From Chitinophaga ginsengisoli (GTDB taxonomy: Bacteria > Bacteroidota > Bacteroidia > Chitinophagales > Chitinophagaceae): a stretch of DNA of 64,000 nt. The position numbers were made by a program, and so were the translations under genes. Below the pieces are notes generated by a model that saw only the letters and a program-made list of their open reading frames with translations, did no database searches and was not told the DNA's origin. The DNA lies in NCBI RefSeq assembly GCF_003014595.1, contig NZ_PYGK01000001.1:988820-1052819 (forward strand). The letters are read 5' to 3'. This document shows, one piece after another, positions 18,733 to 28,133 of the stretch (within the stretch, counting starts at the first letter, position 1; the number at the start of each line of letters is the position of its first letter).

Positions 18733-19029
18733 TTAATATGTGTTTTTACCAGTTTCAGAAGGAGTTGCTTTTGTAGTTTGTATGAAAAGTGCAGGTGTTG
18801 ACAACCGATCTATGGGCATCTCCGTCTCAACTTTAGGTAGGGATATTTCCAACGGGCTCAGTGTAGTGGCCATCTGCTGCAAAGGGCTTGATAATGCCTT
18901 GTCTTCTGTATAGGTTATCAGAAACTTGTGAATAACTGTTGACACAGTGCGGCCTTCCTGTGCGGCATTGTTTTTTGCCTTTTCCTGTACGTCAAAAAAT
19001 GTCGAATAACTGAATGGGATTCTTTTCAT
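18733..19029 (-). CDS. Hypothetical protein, 98 residues
   Basis: An open frame starting MKRIPFSYSTFFDVQEKAKN. The first 50 residues are predicted helical with a pattern (AAQEGRTVSTVIHKFLITYT) reminiscent of the second half of ribbon-helix-helix proteins, but this is weak. The C-terminal half is Pro/Ser/Thr-rich and looks disordered. I recognise no family. It lies between the decayed insertion sequence and the broken sigma gene, in the most degraded part of the island, so it could be an accessory gene or a chance frame. Confidence 0.4.
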   Translation of the reverse strand: MKRIPFSYSTFFDVQEKAKNNAAQEGRTVSTVIHKFLITYTEDKALSSPLQQMATTLSPLEISLPKVETEMPIDRLSTPALFIQTTKATPSETGKNTY

Positions 19030-19379
19030 AACAGAGCATTTTTAAGTTTATAAAATGTGATGTACCAGTCATGGGATATAGACGACTGTCATATATTGCA
19101 TATGCTATCATTACTAGTTACGTCACCAAAACACGTACATATACTTCATATAAGCAAGCTATTTTTTATCAACCTCATTGATTTCTTATGCCTGTTAATA
19201 CAGCAGCCAACCCGAGTTAATATCTTTTAAGCGCCAGGTGCATAACCAGTTATTTTTGAGCTAAAAGCAATTTTGGCTCTTCCAGTTTTATTAATTTAGA
19301 CCCGTGAATTGTTCCTGTATTCATCAATAAAGAATCGGTTGTGGGACTTTGTTTCTTAATAACCGAAAATTATATCTCG

Positions 19380-19640
19380 ATGAATTATTATCTTGACGAA
19401 AATGTAATACCGCAGTTCCGGCAAGGCAACCCTACCGCTTTCCGCGAGGTGTTTGACGCTTTTTACCGTTCCCTGTTTTATTTTACTTTTAAATTCACCA
19501 GGAGTCAACCAGAAGCCGAGGAAATATGCTTAAATAGCTGCCCTAATTTCTGTTTACCGTAATTCCGAAGGTATCAGAGCCTTTGAAATTAAGCAATTTA
19601 TACTTTTCAAGTATTTATAAGACAATCTTTTAACTTAACT
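19380..19640 (+). pseudogene. ECF sigma factor, frameshifted and truncated
   Basis: The frame from the ATG at 19380 (MNYYLDENVIPQFRQGNPTA) encodes the start of a Bacteroidota ECF sigma factor, with region 2 (FYRSLFYFTFKFTRSQPEAEEI). After EEICLN the sigma-like reading continues in another frame (ALISVYRNSEGIRAFEIKQF), then meets a stop, and all of region 4 is absent. The break falls next to the integrase at 19682. This is a relic that cannot make a working sigma factor. Confidence 0.7.
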
Positions 19641-19681
19641 ATGAGAATGCCGGATCGCATAGGTGACTACCAGATTTCGAG

Positions 19682-20942
19682 CTATATTACCGCTTCCAAG
19701 GTATCCGCTACCTCGTCATCAATATCAAGGGCTTCAGTATATATGCGTGCCTGTTCTTCAGTTTCGTGCCCAAAGGCTTCCTGGATGAGCTTCATATCGA
19801 CTCTTTCCTTTAGCAAGTGTGATGCAATGGCATGCTTCGCAACCTTAGTAGTAATATGTTTTGGACATTGGATCATTTTTTCCATGTCGAATAAATCTTC
19901 ATTGACGTCGCGCAGTGCACTGATAATTCTTTGTTTTATCTTTTTTGCATTATGATGTTTGGTGGTTATATAAGGTAGAATGTAACCGGCATCGCTTTGT
20001 AGGGGGTAACTCTCAAAATATTTTAAAATGGCCACTGCCTTGGGACGTAATTTAAAATCGTATTTTCTCCCTGTTTTTTGGCGGCGATACCTCAGCCGGT
20101 TGCCGATCCAATTTTCTCCTTTTTTAAGCAATGCAGCGTCACAAAATTCCATGCCGCGGGTGTAATAAAGAAGAAGGAATAGGTGCCTTGAACGATTATG
20201 CCTACTTAATGGATCAAGTTTTAAATCAAGCAATGCATCAATATATTTCTTTTCAATTATACGCTTTTTTGATGGAAATTTTCTGTAAGGCTTAAATTCT
20301 ATATGAAATTTAGGGTGGTACTTCTCCGGGCAGAGCTTCTTTTTCTGAGCTAAATTCCATATCCTGTAAAAAGTTCGTAGATATACGGAAATACTACTGT
20401 CTTCCGGAACTGTTTTTTTAAAGAACCTCTCATATGCCTGAAAATCTTCCTTAGTAAAAGCTGTAAATGTCTTGTCCGCCTTTATCACCTTTTTTAAGGA
20501 ATTTCGGCATGAAACGAACACTGATGCTATACCTGGACGATCGTCTTCAAAGCACTCTTCGATAACCTGTTGGGTAAACTCATGAAATTTCTTTCGGGCA
20601 GCCGGCTTTTCATACTGGGGCTTTGATTTCGATTTGACCTTTTTCTTGATGTCTGAAAGAGTAAGAAAATCGTCACCATTTTCCAGGGCCTTACGGATCT
20701 CAAATTTTACCTCATCCTTTAAAACATTTGCCCTTATCTTGAATCGCCTGATATTGTGGATGGCTTTCACGTAACTCATCCTTTTCTGAATCCCAATGGG
20801 ACTGACTAGAGTGGAATCCTGTGGTAAGATATTTCCGGTCACCTGCGCAGTAAAGCTGTAAATAAATTGGGAAGGAACCTTTTGCTTCCGGGTCACTATA
20901 AACCCACAGCTTGAGGCTAAAAACTACATCTTCAACTCTCAT
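19682..20942 (-). pseudogene. Tyrosine-type integrase of the island, frameshifted
   Basis: The minus-strand frame from 20942 starts MRVEDVVFSLKLWVYSDPEA and encodes an arm-binding domain (GDRKYLTTGFHSSQSHWDSE) but ends at 20712. The remainder is in another frame down to 19682 (from about IRANVLKDEVKF onward), so a single shift near 20735-20755 splits the gene. The second part has a SAM-like core-binding domain and a catalytic domain with Arg in YTRGMEF, His in FGHETE and the nucleophile Tyr in RIYTEA. The usual H-x-x-R box appears as TTKVAKHAIASHLL, with Lys where Arg is expected. It sits next to the tRNA fragment at 21136, as an integrase that targeted that tRNA would. It is probably inactive now. 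Confidence 0.85.
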
Positions 20943-21135
20943 ATCGCTTTCACTTTAAGACGCTAAGATAACGGAAATAAGCAGACGCCCCATCTCACAA
21001 ACTAACAAAAAACTAACAAAATGACATACTAACTCGTGAAACTCGAAAAATTTAAATGAAACTTAACTAATTGATACACATCACTGTTTTAAATTTATTG
21101 AATATAAATGAATCCTAATATTATGACAAATTTAC

Positions 21136-21181
<46 letters not shown>

Positions 21182-21186
21182 AAGTT

Positions 21187-21232
21187 AAAAGCTTTAGAAT
21201 TTCTTATCAGTAAGGATTTTAAAGCTTTTTTT
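21187..21232 (+). terminator. Terminator directly after the tRNA fragment
   Basis: AAAAGCTTTA (21187-21196) pairs with TAAAGCTTTT (21220-21229), an inner TTCTTA/TAAGGA stem extends the hairpin, and a T run follows. It is probably the original terminator of the tRNA gene, now stranded beyond the island. This supports 21180 as the chromosome junction. Confidence 0.75.
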
Positions 21233-21450
21233 GTTTGTACAAGGTGTGAGTTTAGTTTATATTTATTTTTCAAAGGCCCTGGCTCGTTTGCCCGATATCA
21301 GCAGTCCCTAAATCTATTAAGAAAGATGCCAATTCCCAAAGGGCATTTGTGTCTATAGCTTGTAGCATATTCTTTTGATGCTGGACAAACTTCTCCTGTC
21401 TTGTTGCACTGTTAAAGATGACCCAAGGTATCCCTATCAATTTGTTTTAA

Positions 21451-23886
21451 ATGGTAAAAAAGATTACTCTTCTCCTGATTCTCATAGCAAGTGTATTTAC
21501 AAGTGCCTCTGCTCAATATGTAGATATGGGGAGTGGTGTTCTTAAGAATCACTTATGGTGGTTTGACTGGAATGGATTTACGTTAACGAACGGTGCATCC
21601 CGCAATTTCACCACTGATGATGGCTTGAAAGTAAATATTACGTTTTCGCAGGTAAGTGGTCCGTTGCTTGCTCCCAAGGTGATGAATACCTGGTCGGGAG
21701 CTGTACTTCACTACCTATATGATTTTTCTGACCCGACGAAGATGCCTGCTTTTTATAATTATACGCAGGGGGCGGGTTCTTATTTTACCATGACCATTAC
21801 CGCTACGCGTGATGGTCAGCCGGTTCCTTTCACTTTCCTGGCTGCAGATGCAGAGGGCAGTCTGAGTCCTGTGGAATTTACCACATTTACTACCAGCGGA
21901 GGAAACTGGAGTTTCCTGGACTTCTTCCGAAATTCATCCCAGACCGGTAATCCTGTAACCGGCTGCGGTACACAGCAGATCGTCATTACGGATACACAGG
22001 GTTCCCTGGATGGCACTCCCGTTGGGCAGAATCCGCTGATGGCCACTGTAGCTCCCGCTAGTGGTAAATTGACCGTAGCTATTAAAATGGAAAGAACGGT
22101 GCCGGGTGGAATGGGCGTAGCATTTGGTGTATATGCACCACTAGACAGAGGTGACCTGCCCGCTGGTTATGGATATGCGAGGCATCTGTTAAAATATGTA
22201 CGCAGCAATGGCTGTAATTTCAATCCTCCTTTTCCTGCCCTTACCCAGGATGAAAGCCTGAAACTCGGAAATACCGTAGGAGATGCAGATGGGGCTGATA
22301 ATATAGACGACAATCTCAACGGAGTTGATGAAGATGCCATGACAGCGTTTCCGGATTATACCGGTAATGGTACTTACAGTCTTCAGGTGCCTCTTTCTAA
22401 TACAACAGGCGCTGATGCCTGGCTGACCGGAAGTTTTGATTATAACAGGAACGGTGCGTTTGATATCAATGAAGCAGTGACGGTTGCCGTACCTGCTAAT
22501 GCAACTGTTGCCACATTGAACTGGACAGGATTGCCATCTCTGTTCACAATTGGCAACGGCGGACTGTTTGCATTCAGGTTTCGTTTATCTTCTAACCGTG
22601 CTGCTACCCAGGATGTGTCCATTGCGGCAGATGATGGGGAAGTGGAAGATTATATGGCACAGGTAAATTCTCCCTGCGCTATTACGACGAATATGCCTGC
22701 AACTGCCATTTGTACCGGCAAATCCGTGCAATTACAGGCGTCTACCGGCGGTGTTACTTATAACTGGAGTCCAGCTGCCGGACTATCCGATGCAACTATT
22801 GCCAATCCTGTTGCTTCTCCAATCACCACAACGAACTACGAAGTAACAGTGGCAGATGCGGGTGGCTGTGGAGGGAAAGGGAATGCGCGGATAGTTGTCA
22901 ATGATATAGCGGATGTTGTTACCCGTGTGGATACAACCGTCTGTAATGGTAATCCGGTACAGCTAACTACGCGTTCTGTCAATGGTACAACATTCAGTTG
23001 GGCGCCTGCCATAGGGCTCAATAACGCTAACATATTATCTCCCGAAGCTAATCCCGCTGCTACCACCCGTTATACTGTTACAGCGGATAATGGTACGGGC
23101 TGCGTTAGCCAGTCTTCAGTACTGATAACCGTGCTGGGAACTGCAATGTCTGTAACACCTGCCGATACTGCTATTTGTGAAGGAACTCCTATAACCTTAC
23201 AGGCAACAGGCGGAGATACTTATGAATGGCTGGAAAATGGTATCGCGTTAGGGGAAACAGATAATTCGATCACTGTCTTACCTGATCAGGCCAGCACTTA
23301 TGCAGTTAATATTATCAATAATACCTGCCGTACAAATAAAAGCTTTGTGATTCCGGTAAGCGTGAATCCTCTGCCTGCTACTGCCATTACAAGTACAAAC
23401 GATATTGATTGTTCCCATGGCTCCTCCATGCTTTTTGCTATTGGAGGAATAAAATATGCCTGGGATAGTGTTCCGGCAATCAGTAGCATGGCGATTGCCA
23501 ACCCGGTGGTATCGCCCACACAAACGACCACTTATTATGTGACCATCACGGATGAAAATAATTGTGTTAACCGTGATTCGATCACTGTATCTGTGGATTT
23601 AAGCGCCGGGCTAAGTGTATACCCGATGCCATCAGCCTTTACACCTAATGGTGATGGAAAGAATGATTGCTTTGGGCTGAGATACTGGGGAGGTGTAACG
23701 GAACTTACATTCATGATATATGATCGTTGGGGAACATTGGTGTTCAGTACACAAAATACAGGCAAGTGCTGGGATGGCACTTTTAAAGGCATATTGCAAC
23801 CTACAGGTGCATATGTGTATTTTATAAAGGCTAAAACACTTTGTGGTGAAGTAGAGCGAAAAGGCACAGTCACACTGTTGCAATAG
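21451..23886 (+). CDS. Secreted GEVED-domain surface protein with T9SS C-terminal sorting domain
   Basis: An 811-residue protein with a signal peptide (about 1-21, ending ASAQ). Residues about 22-245 form an N-terminal beta domain of the kind seen in CshA-like or adhesin proteins (ending DLPAGYGYARHL). A GEVED domain covers about 275-405 (DADGADNIDDNLNGVDEDA, DDGEVEDYMAQV). Three or four PKD/Ig-like repeats follow (VTYNWSPAAGLSDATIANP, TFSWAPAIGLNNANILSPE). The last 90 residues are a CHU_C/type B sorting domain (PSAFTPNGDGKNDCFGL, IYDRWGTLVFST, GAYVYFIKA). It should leave through the type IX system and be displayed or released. The ligand is unknown. It is the first gene outside the island. 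Confidence 0.88.
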   Translation: MVKKITLLLILIASVFTSASAQYVDMGSGVLKNHLWWFDWNGFTLTNGASRNFTTDDGLKVNITFSQVSGPLLAPKVMNTWSGAVLHYLYDFSDPTKMPAFYNYTQGAGSYFTMTITATRDGQPVPFTFLAADAEGSLSPVEFTTFTTSGGNWSFLDFFRNSSQTGNPVTGCGTQQIVITDTQGSLDGTPVGQNPLMATVAPASGKLTVAIKMERTVPGGMGVAFGVYAPLDRGDLPAGYGYARHLLKYVRSNGCNFNPPFPALTQDESLKLGNTVGDADGADNIDDNLNGVDEDAMTAFPDYTGNGTYSLQVPLSNTTGADAWLTGSFDYNRNGAFDINEAVTVAVPANATVATLNWTGLPSLFTIGNGGLFAFRFRLSSNRAATQDVSIAADDGEVEDYMAQVNSPCAITTNMPATAICTGKSVQLQASTGGVTYNWSPAAGLSDATIANPVASPITTTNYEVTVADAGGCGGKGNARIVVNDIADVVTRVDTTVCNGNPVQLTTRSVNGTTFSWAPAIGLNNANILSPEANPAATTRYTVTADNGTGCVSQSSVLITVLGTAMSVTPADTAICEGTPITLQATGGDTYEWLENGIALGETDNSITVLPDQASTYAVNIINNTCRTNKSFVIPVSVNPLPATAITSTNDIDCSHGSSMLFAIGGIKYAWDSVPAISSMAIANPVVSPTQTTTYYVTITDENNCVNRDSITVSVDLSAGLSVYPMPSAFTPNGDGKNDCFGLRYWGGVTELTFMIYDRWGTLVFSTQNTGKCWDGTFKGILQPTGAYVYFIKAKTLCGEVERKGTVTLLQ

Positions 23887-23907
23887 GAGAAGCCGGTATT
23901 CTCCCTG

Positions 23908-23943
23908 AAAGCCTTGCAAAGAGATCTGCAAGGCTTTTTTATT
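23908..23943 (+). terminator. Rho-independent terminator
   Basis: AGCCTTGCA (23910-23918) pairs with TGCAAGGCT (23927-23935), followed by TTTTTTATTTA. It ends the transcript of the GEVED protein. Confidence 0.85.
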
Positions 23944-24488
23944 TATAGGGGAGCAGCCATCCAGGGCCGCAAGATCACTGAGGAATGAAAAATTAAAAGA
24001 GATTTGTATCTTCAGCCCTAATTATTGAATTTCAATGCGATCTGGGATAATTATGTGGTCGTGAAATTCTCTGAAAAAAATAGGAGCGACTTTGCGGGAA
24101 ATTTTGAATATTTCAACCAACAGTTCACGCTGATAATAGCCGATAATAATAAAAGGTTTACAGGGAGATTTCATGCACATATTTACTGGGGAATGCAGTG
24201 TCTGGCTTATTGAAATGCTTTCAGACAACCTGGGGACAATCCTGATATGACGTAGCAGCGGAGATAAAAAAATCTCATTTAAACCACAACTGTACAATAA
24301 CAGCGGCTTAGTAGGAAGTTAAGTCAATAGAGCATCTGGAGCAGATTATGCAACTTAAACTGTACGAGAAGCAATTAACGTAGTTTGAAGATAAATATTG
24401 ATAGTATTCCTCCATCGTTTGCGTTGACTTATCAACGCTGATAGCGTCACCGAACAGACCTAATAGAGATGTTAAAATAAATTAAGTT
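23944..24488. other. Intergenic region, no supported gene
   Basis: About 545 bases between the terminator and the TPR histidine kinase. Short frames of 62 (plus) and 91 (minus) residues overlap each other near 24022-24297, match nothing I recognise and lack signals, so no gene is called. The kinase promoter should lie near 24400-24480. Confidence 0.5.
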
Positions 24489-26780
24489 ATGAACAGATTA
24501 CTCATGCTCTTCTATTGTATGACGAGTTGTTTGATCCCCTGTATGGCACAGGACAAAGTGCCTCCATCGGTCCTGCAGCAGCTTCTGAAGAAGGAACGTC
24601 CGGATACAACTGATCTGCGGAAGCTGTTTAACACAGGTGTTTCGTATGTCAACAGGCCGGGCATTGAGCGGGGGGATATGGATACAGCTTCTATGTGTGC
24701 CGCGAAAGTGCTTACATCTGCGGTAAACATAGGTAGTCATTTATGGGAAGGCCAGAGTTATTTATTGTATTCGAAGATCCTGCGTGAACAGAATGATCTT
24801 GCGAAAGGAAAGGATTATGCACTGAAAGCAGAAGCTATTTTTAAGCAGTATAAGCAAAAGGAAGCGCTCGCAGATACATACATGGAACTGTGTGATTATT
24901 ATCCGCCGGTAGATATTGAACGCCTTAATATCAGGCTTAAATATTATCGTGAGGCTGCAGTGCTCTATGGTGAGTTGGGCTTGAAATTAAAGCAGGCAAA
25001 TACGCTTTACAGGCTTGGTGACTACTATTCCTTCCTGCCTGACTACAACGAAGCGAAAAAGGTATTGTTGCAATCATTGGCCCTTTTTAAGGAGCTGCAT
25101 GTTGAAGAACTACAAGGGATATATAACCTGCTGGGGGCGATGTGTAATCAGCTGGGAGATTCCGATAATGCGCTGAAATATGCTTTGTTATCGTTAAAAA
25201 CAGCGCAGGCGGTCGGAGACAGCAGTACACAGCTTTGTACTATTTATAACAGGTTAGGGATGATCTATATCAGGGTGGTGGATATTCCTAAGGCAATGCA
25301 AAGCTTTCAGAAGGCGCAGGAAATCGCCATCAGATTAAAGGATACACCTGCGATGCAGATACTGGCCCGCAACATCGGCCAGGCCTATCAGAAGATGGAT
25401 AAACCCGCAGAAGCATTGAAAGTGCTGAAACACGAAGAACGCTATTATCCACCGAAAAGCCCCGAGAATAAGATACTGATGTTTGAAAGTATCTTAAATG
25501 CTTACTGCTTAATGGGAGATTTTAAGCGCGGTGCTCCCTATGCGCAGCAGCTGGAAGACATGCGGCGTACGATGTATCCCGACGATGCCTATCTGGAATA
25601 TGTATATACAGCGTTGGTCAATTATTACCTCGGCATTCACCAGTATAATACAGCGCACCAGTATGCCCAGGTAATGCTTACTGCAGCAAGTAAGAACGGT
25701 AACTTGTCATTCCGGGCAAAATCATGTTCCTTTCTTTACCGCGCAGACTCTGCTATGGCTAACTATAAAGAAGCATTTGAGCATTTGCGGATGTATAAGC
25801 TGGCGAATGACTCCTTGTTTAACATAGCCAAAGTGCAGAAGGTCGGTTATTTACAGGTGCAATTTGAAACCGAGCAGAAAGACCAGGCGCTGACGCTGAA
25901 AGAGCGGAATATAGAACTGCTTACCCAAGAGGCGCAGGCGGCCCGTTTTACCCGGAATGTGATCATTGGTGGCGCCGGTATGCTGATAGCGCTGCTGCTG
26001 TTAGGCTACAACCGTTATCAGTTGAAATTGCGCAGCAACCTGCAGTTGAAACAACAGCAGGATGAAATCAACCGTAAGAACCAGTCACTGGAGGAGCTAA
26101 TTACTTCGCAGAATAAATTGCTGGATGAAAAGGAGTGGCTGGTTAAAGAAATTCATCACCGTGTTAAAAATAACCTTCAGATTGTTATGAGCCTGCTCAA
26201 TACCCAGGCCGCCTTCCTTGATGATAAAGATGCGTTGAATGCCATCAGGGAAAGCCGTTACCGGATGCAGGCAATCTCTCTCATTCATCAGAAGCTGTAT
26301 CAGTCAGACAATATGGCGCTGATAGATATGAACATGTATATTAACGAACTGGTGATATTCCTTAAAGATGGTTTCTCCGATATCAACCGGATAAAATTTG
26401 ATCTTCAGATTGCGCCAGTGAGACTTGATGTATCACAGTCTGTTCCTGTAGGGTTGATCCTGAATGAAGCCATTACCAATGCCATGAAATATGCGTTTAC
26501 TGGTGATGGTACTATCATTGTTTCTCTTCAGCCGACAGGTGCAGGTTACCTCACGCTCATGATCGCTGATAACGGGAAGGGTTTTCCTGAAGATGAAATA
26601 CCTACGCAGAGAGGTTCAATGGGGATGATGCTGATGCATACGCTGGCTGAACAATTAGACGGAAGTTTGCATATTCAGAGTCGTGATGGTGTTACCATTA
26701 CTGTCAGTTTTAGATACCAGGAGAAGGAAATTTTTGATACGCCAGTAGCGGTTGAGGACAATGTTACGGATTATGTATAA
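24489..26780 (+). CDS. TPR-containing sensor histidine kinase (HisKA_2 type)
   Basis: A 763-residue protein with an N-terminal signal (MNRLLMLFYCMTSCLIPCMA). Residues about 60-460 are periplasmic TPR helices, for example QGIYNLLGAMCNQLGDSDNA. One membrane segment lies near 490-508 (VIIGGAGMLIALLLLGY), followed by a coiled coil. The kinase core has an H box EIHHRVKNNLQIV with His556 and an ATPase domain (LNEAITNAMKYAF, IADNGKGFPEDE). The HHRVKNNLQ form marks the HisKA_2/HWE-like group. No response regulator is adjacent, so its partner is elsewhere. TPR sensors of this kind are numerous in Chitinophaga, and the signal is unknown. Confidence 0.9.
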   Translation: MNRLLMLFYCMTSCLIPCMAQDKVPPSVLQQLLKKERPDTTDLRKLFNTGVSYVNRPGIERGDMDTASMCAAKVLTSAVNIGSHLWEGQSYLLYSKILREQNDLAKGKDYALKAEAIFKQYKQKEALADTYMELCDYYPPVDIERLNIRLKYYREAAVLYGELGLKLKQANTLYRLGDYYSFLPDYNEAKKVLLQSLALFKELHVEELQGIYNLLGAMCNQLGDSDNALKYALLSLKTAQAVGDSSTQLCTIYNRLGMIYIRVVDIPKAMQSFQKAQEIAIRLKDTPAMQILARNIGQAYQKMDKPAEALKVLKHEERYYPPKSPENKILMFESILNAYCLMGDFKRGAPYAQQLEDMRRTMYPDDAYLEYVYTALVNYYLGIHQYNTAHQYAQVMLTAASKNGNLSFRAKSCSFLYRADSAMANYKEAFEHLRMYKLANDSLFNIAKVQKVGYLQVQFETEQKDQALTLKERNIELLTQEAQAARFTRNVIIGGAGMLIALLLLGYNRYQLKLRSNLQLKQQQDEINRKNQSLEELITSQNKLLDEKEWLVKEIHHRVKNNLQIVMSLLNTQAAFLDDKDALNAIRESRYRMQAISLIHQKLYQSDNMALIDMNMYINELVIFLKDGFSDINRIKFDLQIAPVRLDVSQSVPVGLILNEAITNAMKYAFTGDGTIIVSLQPTGAGYLTLMIADNGKGFPEDEIPTQRGSMGMMLMHTLAEQLDGSLHIQSRDGVTITVSFRYQEKEIFDTPVAVEDNVTDYV

Positions 26781-26784
26781 ATAA

Positions 26785-26820
26785 TAAAATTACCGGTATA
26801 GAATTATACCGGTAATTTTA
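26785..26820. terminator. Bidirectional terminator between convergent genes
   Basis: A perfect 16-bp stem: TAAAATTACCGGTATA (26785-26800), loop GAAT, TATACCGGTAATTTTA (26805-26820). T runs occur on both strands. It serves the plus-strand kinase and overlaps the last codons of the minus-strand hxlR gene. Confidence 0.85.
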
Positions 26821-27175
26821 TTTTATCACGCTGGGTATCTCCCCATGCAGCCAGCGACCGAACTATAGGAAGTAATGTTTTCCCTTCCTCAGTCAGCGCA
26901 TATTCAACGCGCGGAGGCACTTCTGGAAATGCAAAGCGTTCCACAAAACCATATTTCTCCAGTTCTTTTAATTGCTGTACGAGCATGCGCTCGGAAATAT
27001 TCGGGATGAGAGACTTTAGGTGACCATACCTTATTCTTCCATTGCCCAGATGCCAGATAATACCCGGTTTCCATCTACCTCCGAGTATACGTACCGCGAT
27101 AGCCATACCACATGTTTCATAGAGCTCTTTCGCGTTAAGGGCATTGCTGGAATTCTCTTTTCTCATTTCTAACAT
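26804..27175 (-). CDS. HxlR-family transcriptional regulator
   Basis: A 123-residue winged-helix protein. Typical HxlR marks are CGMAIAVRILGGRWKPGIIW at about residues 26-45, RYGHLKSLIPNISERMLVQQ at about 49-68, LKELEKYGFVER and the wing EVPPRVEYALTEEGKTLLPI. Such proteins repress a divergent gene and respond to reactive electrophiles or redox change. Cys26 might serve as a sensor, as in some relatives, though that is inference. It is divergent from the SDR gene at 27342, with an operator-like palindrome between them, so it probably controls that gene and itself. Confidence 0.93.
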   Translation of the reverse strand: MLEMRKENSSNALNAKELYETCGMAIAVRILGGRWKPGIIWHLGNGRIRYGHLKSLIPNISERMLVQQLKELEKYGFVERFAFPEVPPRVEYALTEEGKTLLPIVRSLAAWGDTQRDKIKLPV

Positions 27176-27244
27176 GTTTGTCAGTAGTTAACAATTTCAA
27201 TCCTGCTCGCAAAGATAATTATAAAGTCTCCGATGTATTCAATT

Positions 27245-27260
27245 CTTACTGTTTAGTAAG
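27245..27260. promoter_or_regulatory. Operator-like palindrome between hxlR and the SDR gene
   Basis: CTTACT (27245-27250), GTTT, AGTAAG (27255-27260). HxlR proteins bind short dyads with a 4-base spacer, and this is the clearest dyad in the 166-base divergent region. A -7-like TATGTTTG lies about 50 bases downstream, toward the SDR gene. Confidence 0.55.
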
Positions 27261-27341
27261 CAATTAACAATTTCCCGCGTACTTACCCGGGCCGTCCCAC
27301 TGTTCTATGTTTGCGCCTTAATAAATCAATTCAGGACAATT

Positions 27342-28076
27342 ATGGAAACGAGGAACATTGCCTTAATTACAGGCGTAAGCAGAAAAGAAGGTCTGGGGTA
27401 TGAAACTGCCAGGCAATTGGCAGGGCAGGGGTATAAGGTGATCATCACTGCGAGAGATCATCAGAAAGCGGAGCAGCTTGCAGCATCTATGCAGCAGGAT
27501 CATCTGGATGCTGTGTCTATGGCACTGGATATTAATCATGCAGATAGCATCAGGAAGTGTGTGCAACAGGTTACAGAACAATTCGGTCGCCTGGATGTAC
27601 TGATCAACAATGCAGGCGTTATGACAGACTTTACTTCCACTATCGCCACGGCTGATCTGGAGGTTGTGAAATCATGCTTTGACAGTAATGTGTTTGGTCC
27701 CTGGCAGGTGACGCAGGCATTCCTGCCATTGCTCAGAAAAAGCAGTCAACCGCGTATTGTGAATGTGACCAGTGGTATGGGTTCATATGACGATCCTGCT
27801 TTCGGATTGCATCACTTCCCCGGAGCACTGACAACATATGCACTGACGAAACTTACGTTCAATGCCCTGACGGTAAAAGCTGCCAAAGAGTTGAAGGACG
27901 AAGGGATATTGGTGAATGCGGTATGCCCGGGTTTTACTGCTACTTATGAAGGATTAAAAGAACAGGGAGCACGGCCAGTGGAAGAGGGAGCGAAGAGCAT
28001 CGTATGGGCAGCTACGTTACCTGCGGATGGACCTACGGGAGGGTTTTACCGTGATGGAAAGCCATTGCCCTGGTAA
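27342..28076 (+). CDS. Short-chain dehydrogenase/reductase
   Basis: A 244-residue NAD(P)-dependent oxidoreductase of the classical SDR fold. The nucleotide-binding motif is TGVSRKEGLGYETA near residues 10-23, NNAG lies near 88-91, a catalytic Ser near 142 (VTSGMGS), and the YALTK pair with Tyr and Lys near 166-170. The C-terminal GGFYRDGKPLPW tail resembles carbonyl-reductase-like SDRs. It probably reduces a carbonyl compound. Because it faces an HxlR regulator, it may be induced by reactive aldehydes or quinones, which is inference. Its terminator is at 28087. Confidence 0.9.
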   Translation: METRNIALITGVSRKEGLGYETARQLAGQGYKVIITARDHQKAEQLAASMQQDHLDAVSMALDINHADSIRKCVQQVTEQFGRLDVLINNAGVMTDFTSTIATADLEVVKSCFDSNVFGPWQVTQAFLPLLRKSSQPRIVNVTSGMGSYDDPAFGLHHFPGALTTYALTKLTFNALTVKAAKELKDEGILVNAVCPGFTATYEGLKEQGARPVEEGAKSIVWAATLPADGPTGGFYRDGKPLPW

Positions 28077-28086
28077 TGATATACGG

Positions 28087-28124
28087 TGAAAATAAAAAGC
28101 CACTGCAGGGGCTTTTTATTTTCA
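28087..28124. terminator. Bidirectional terminator between SDR and receiver genes
   Basis: TGAAAATAAAAAGCC (28087-28101) pairs perfectly with GGCTTTTTATTTTCA (28110-28124) across an 8-base loop. T runs lie on both strands. It closes both the plus-strand SDR gene and the five-gene minus-strand operon. Confidence 0.85.
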
Positions 28125-28133
28125 GACAAGGAA

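Noticed and set aside
24022..24297. Overlapping frames of 62 (plus) and 91 (minus) residues before the TPR kinase
   Set aside because: They overlap on opposite strands, have no recognisable motifs, and lack start signals that would favour either.
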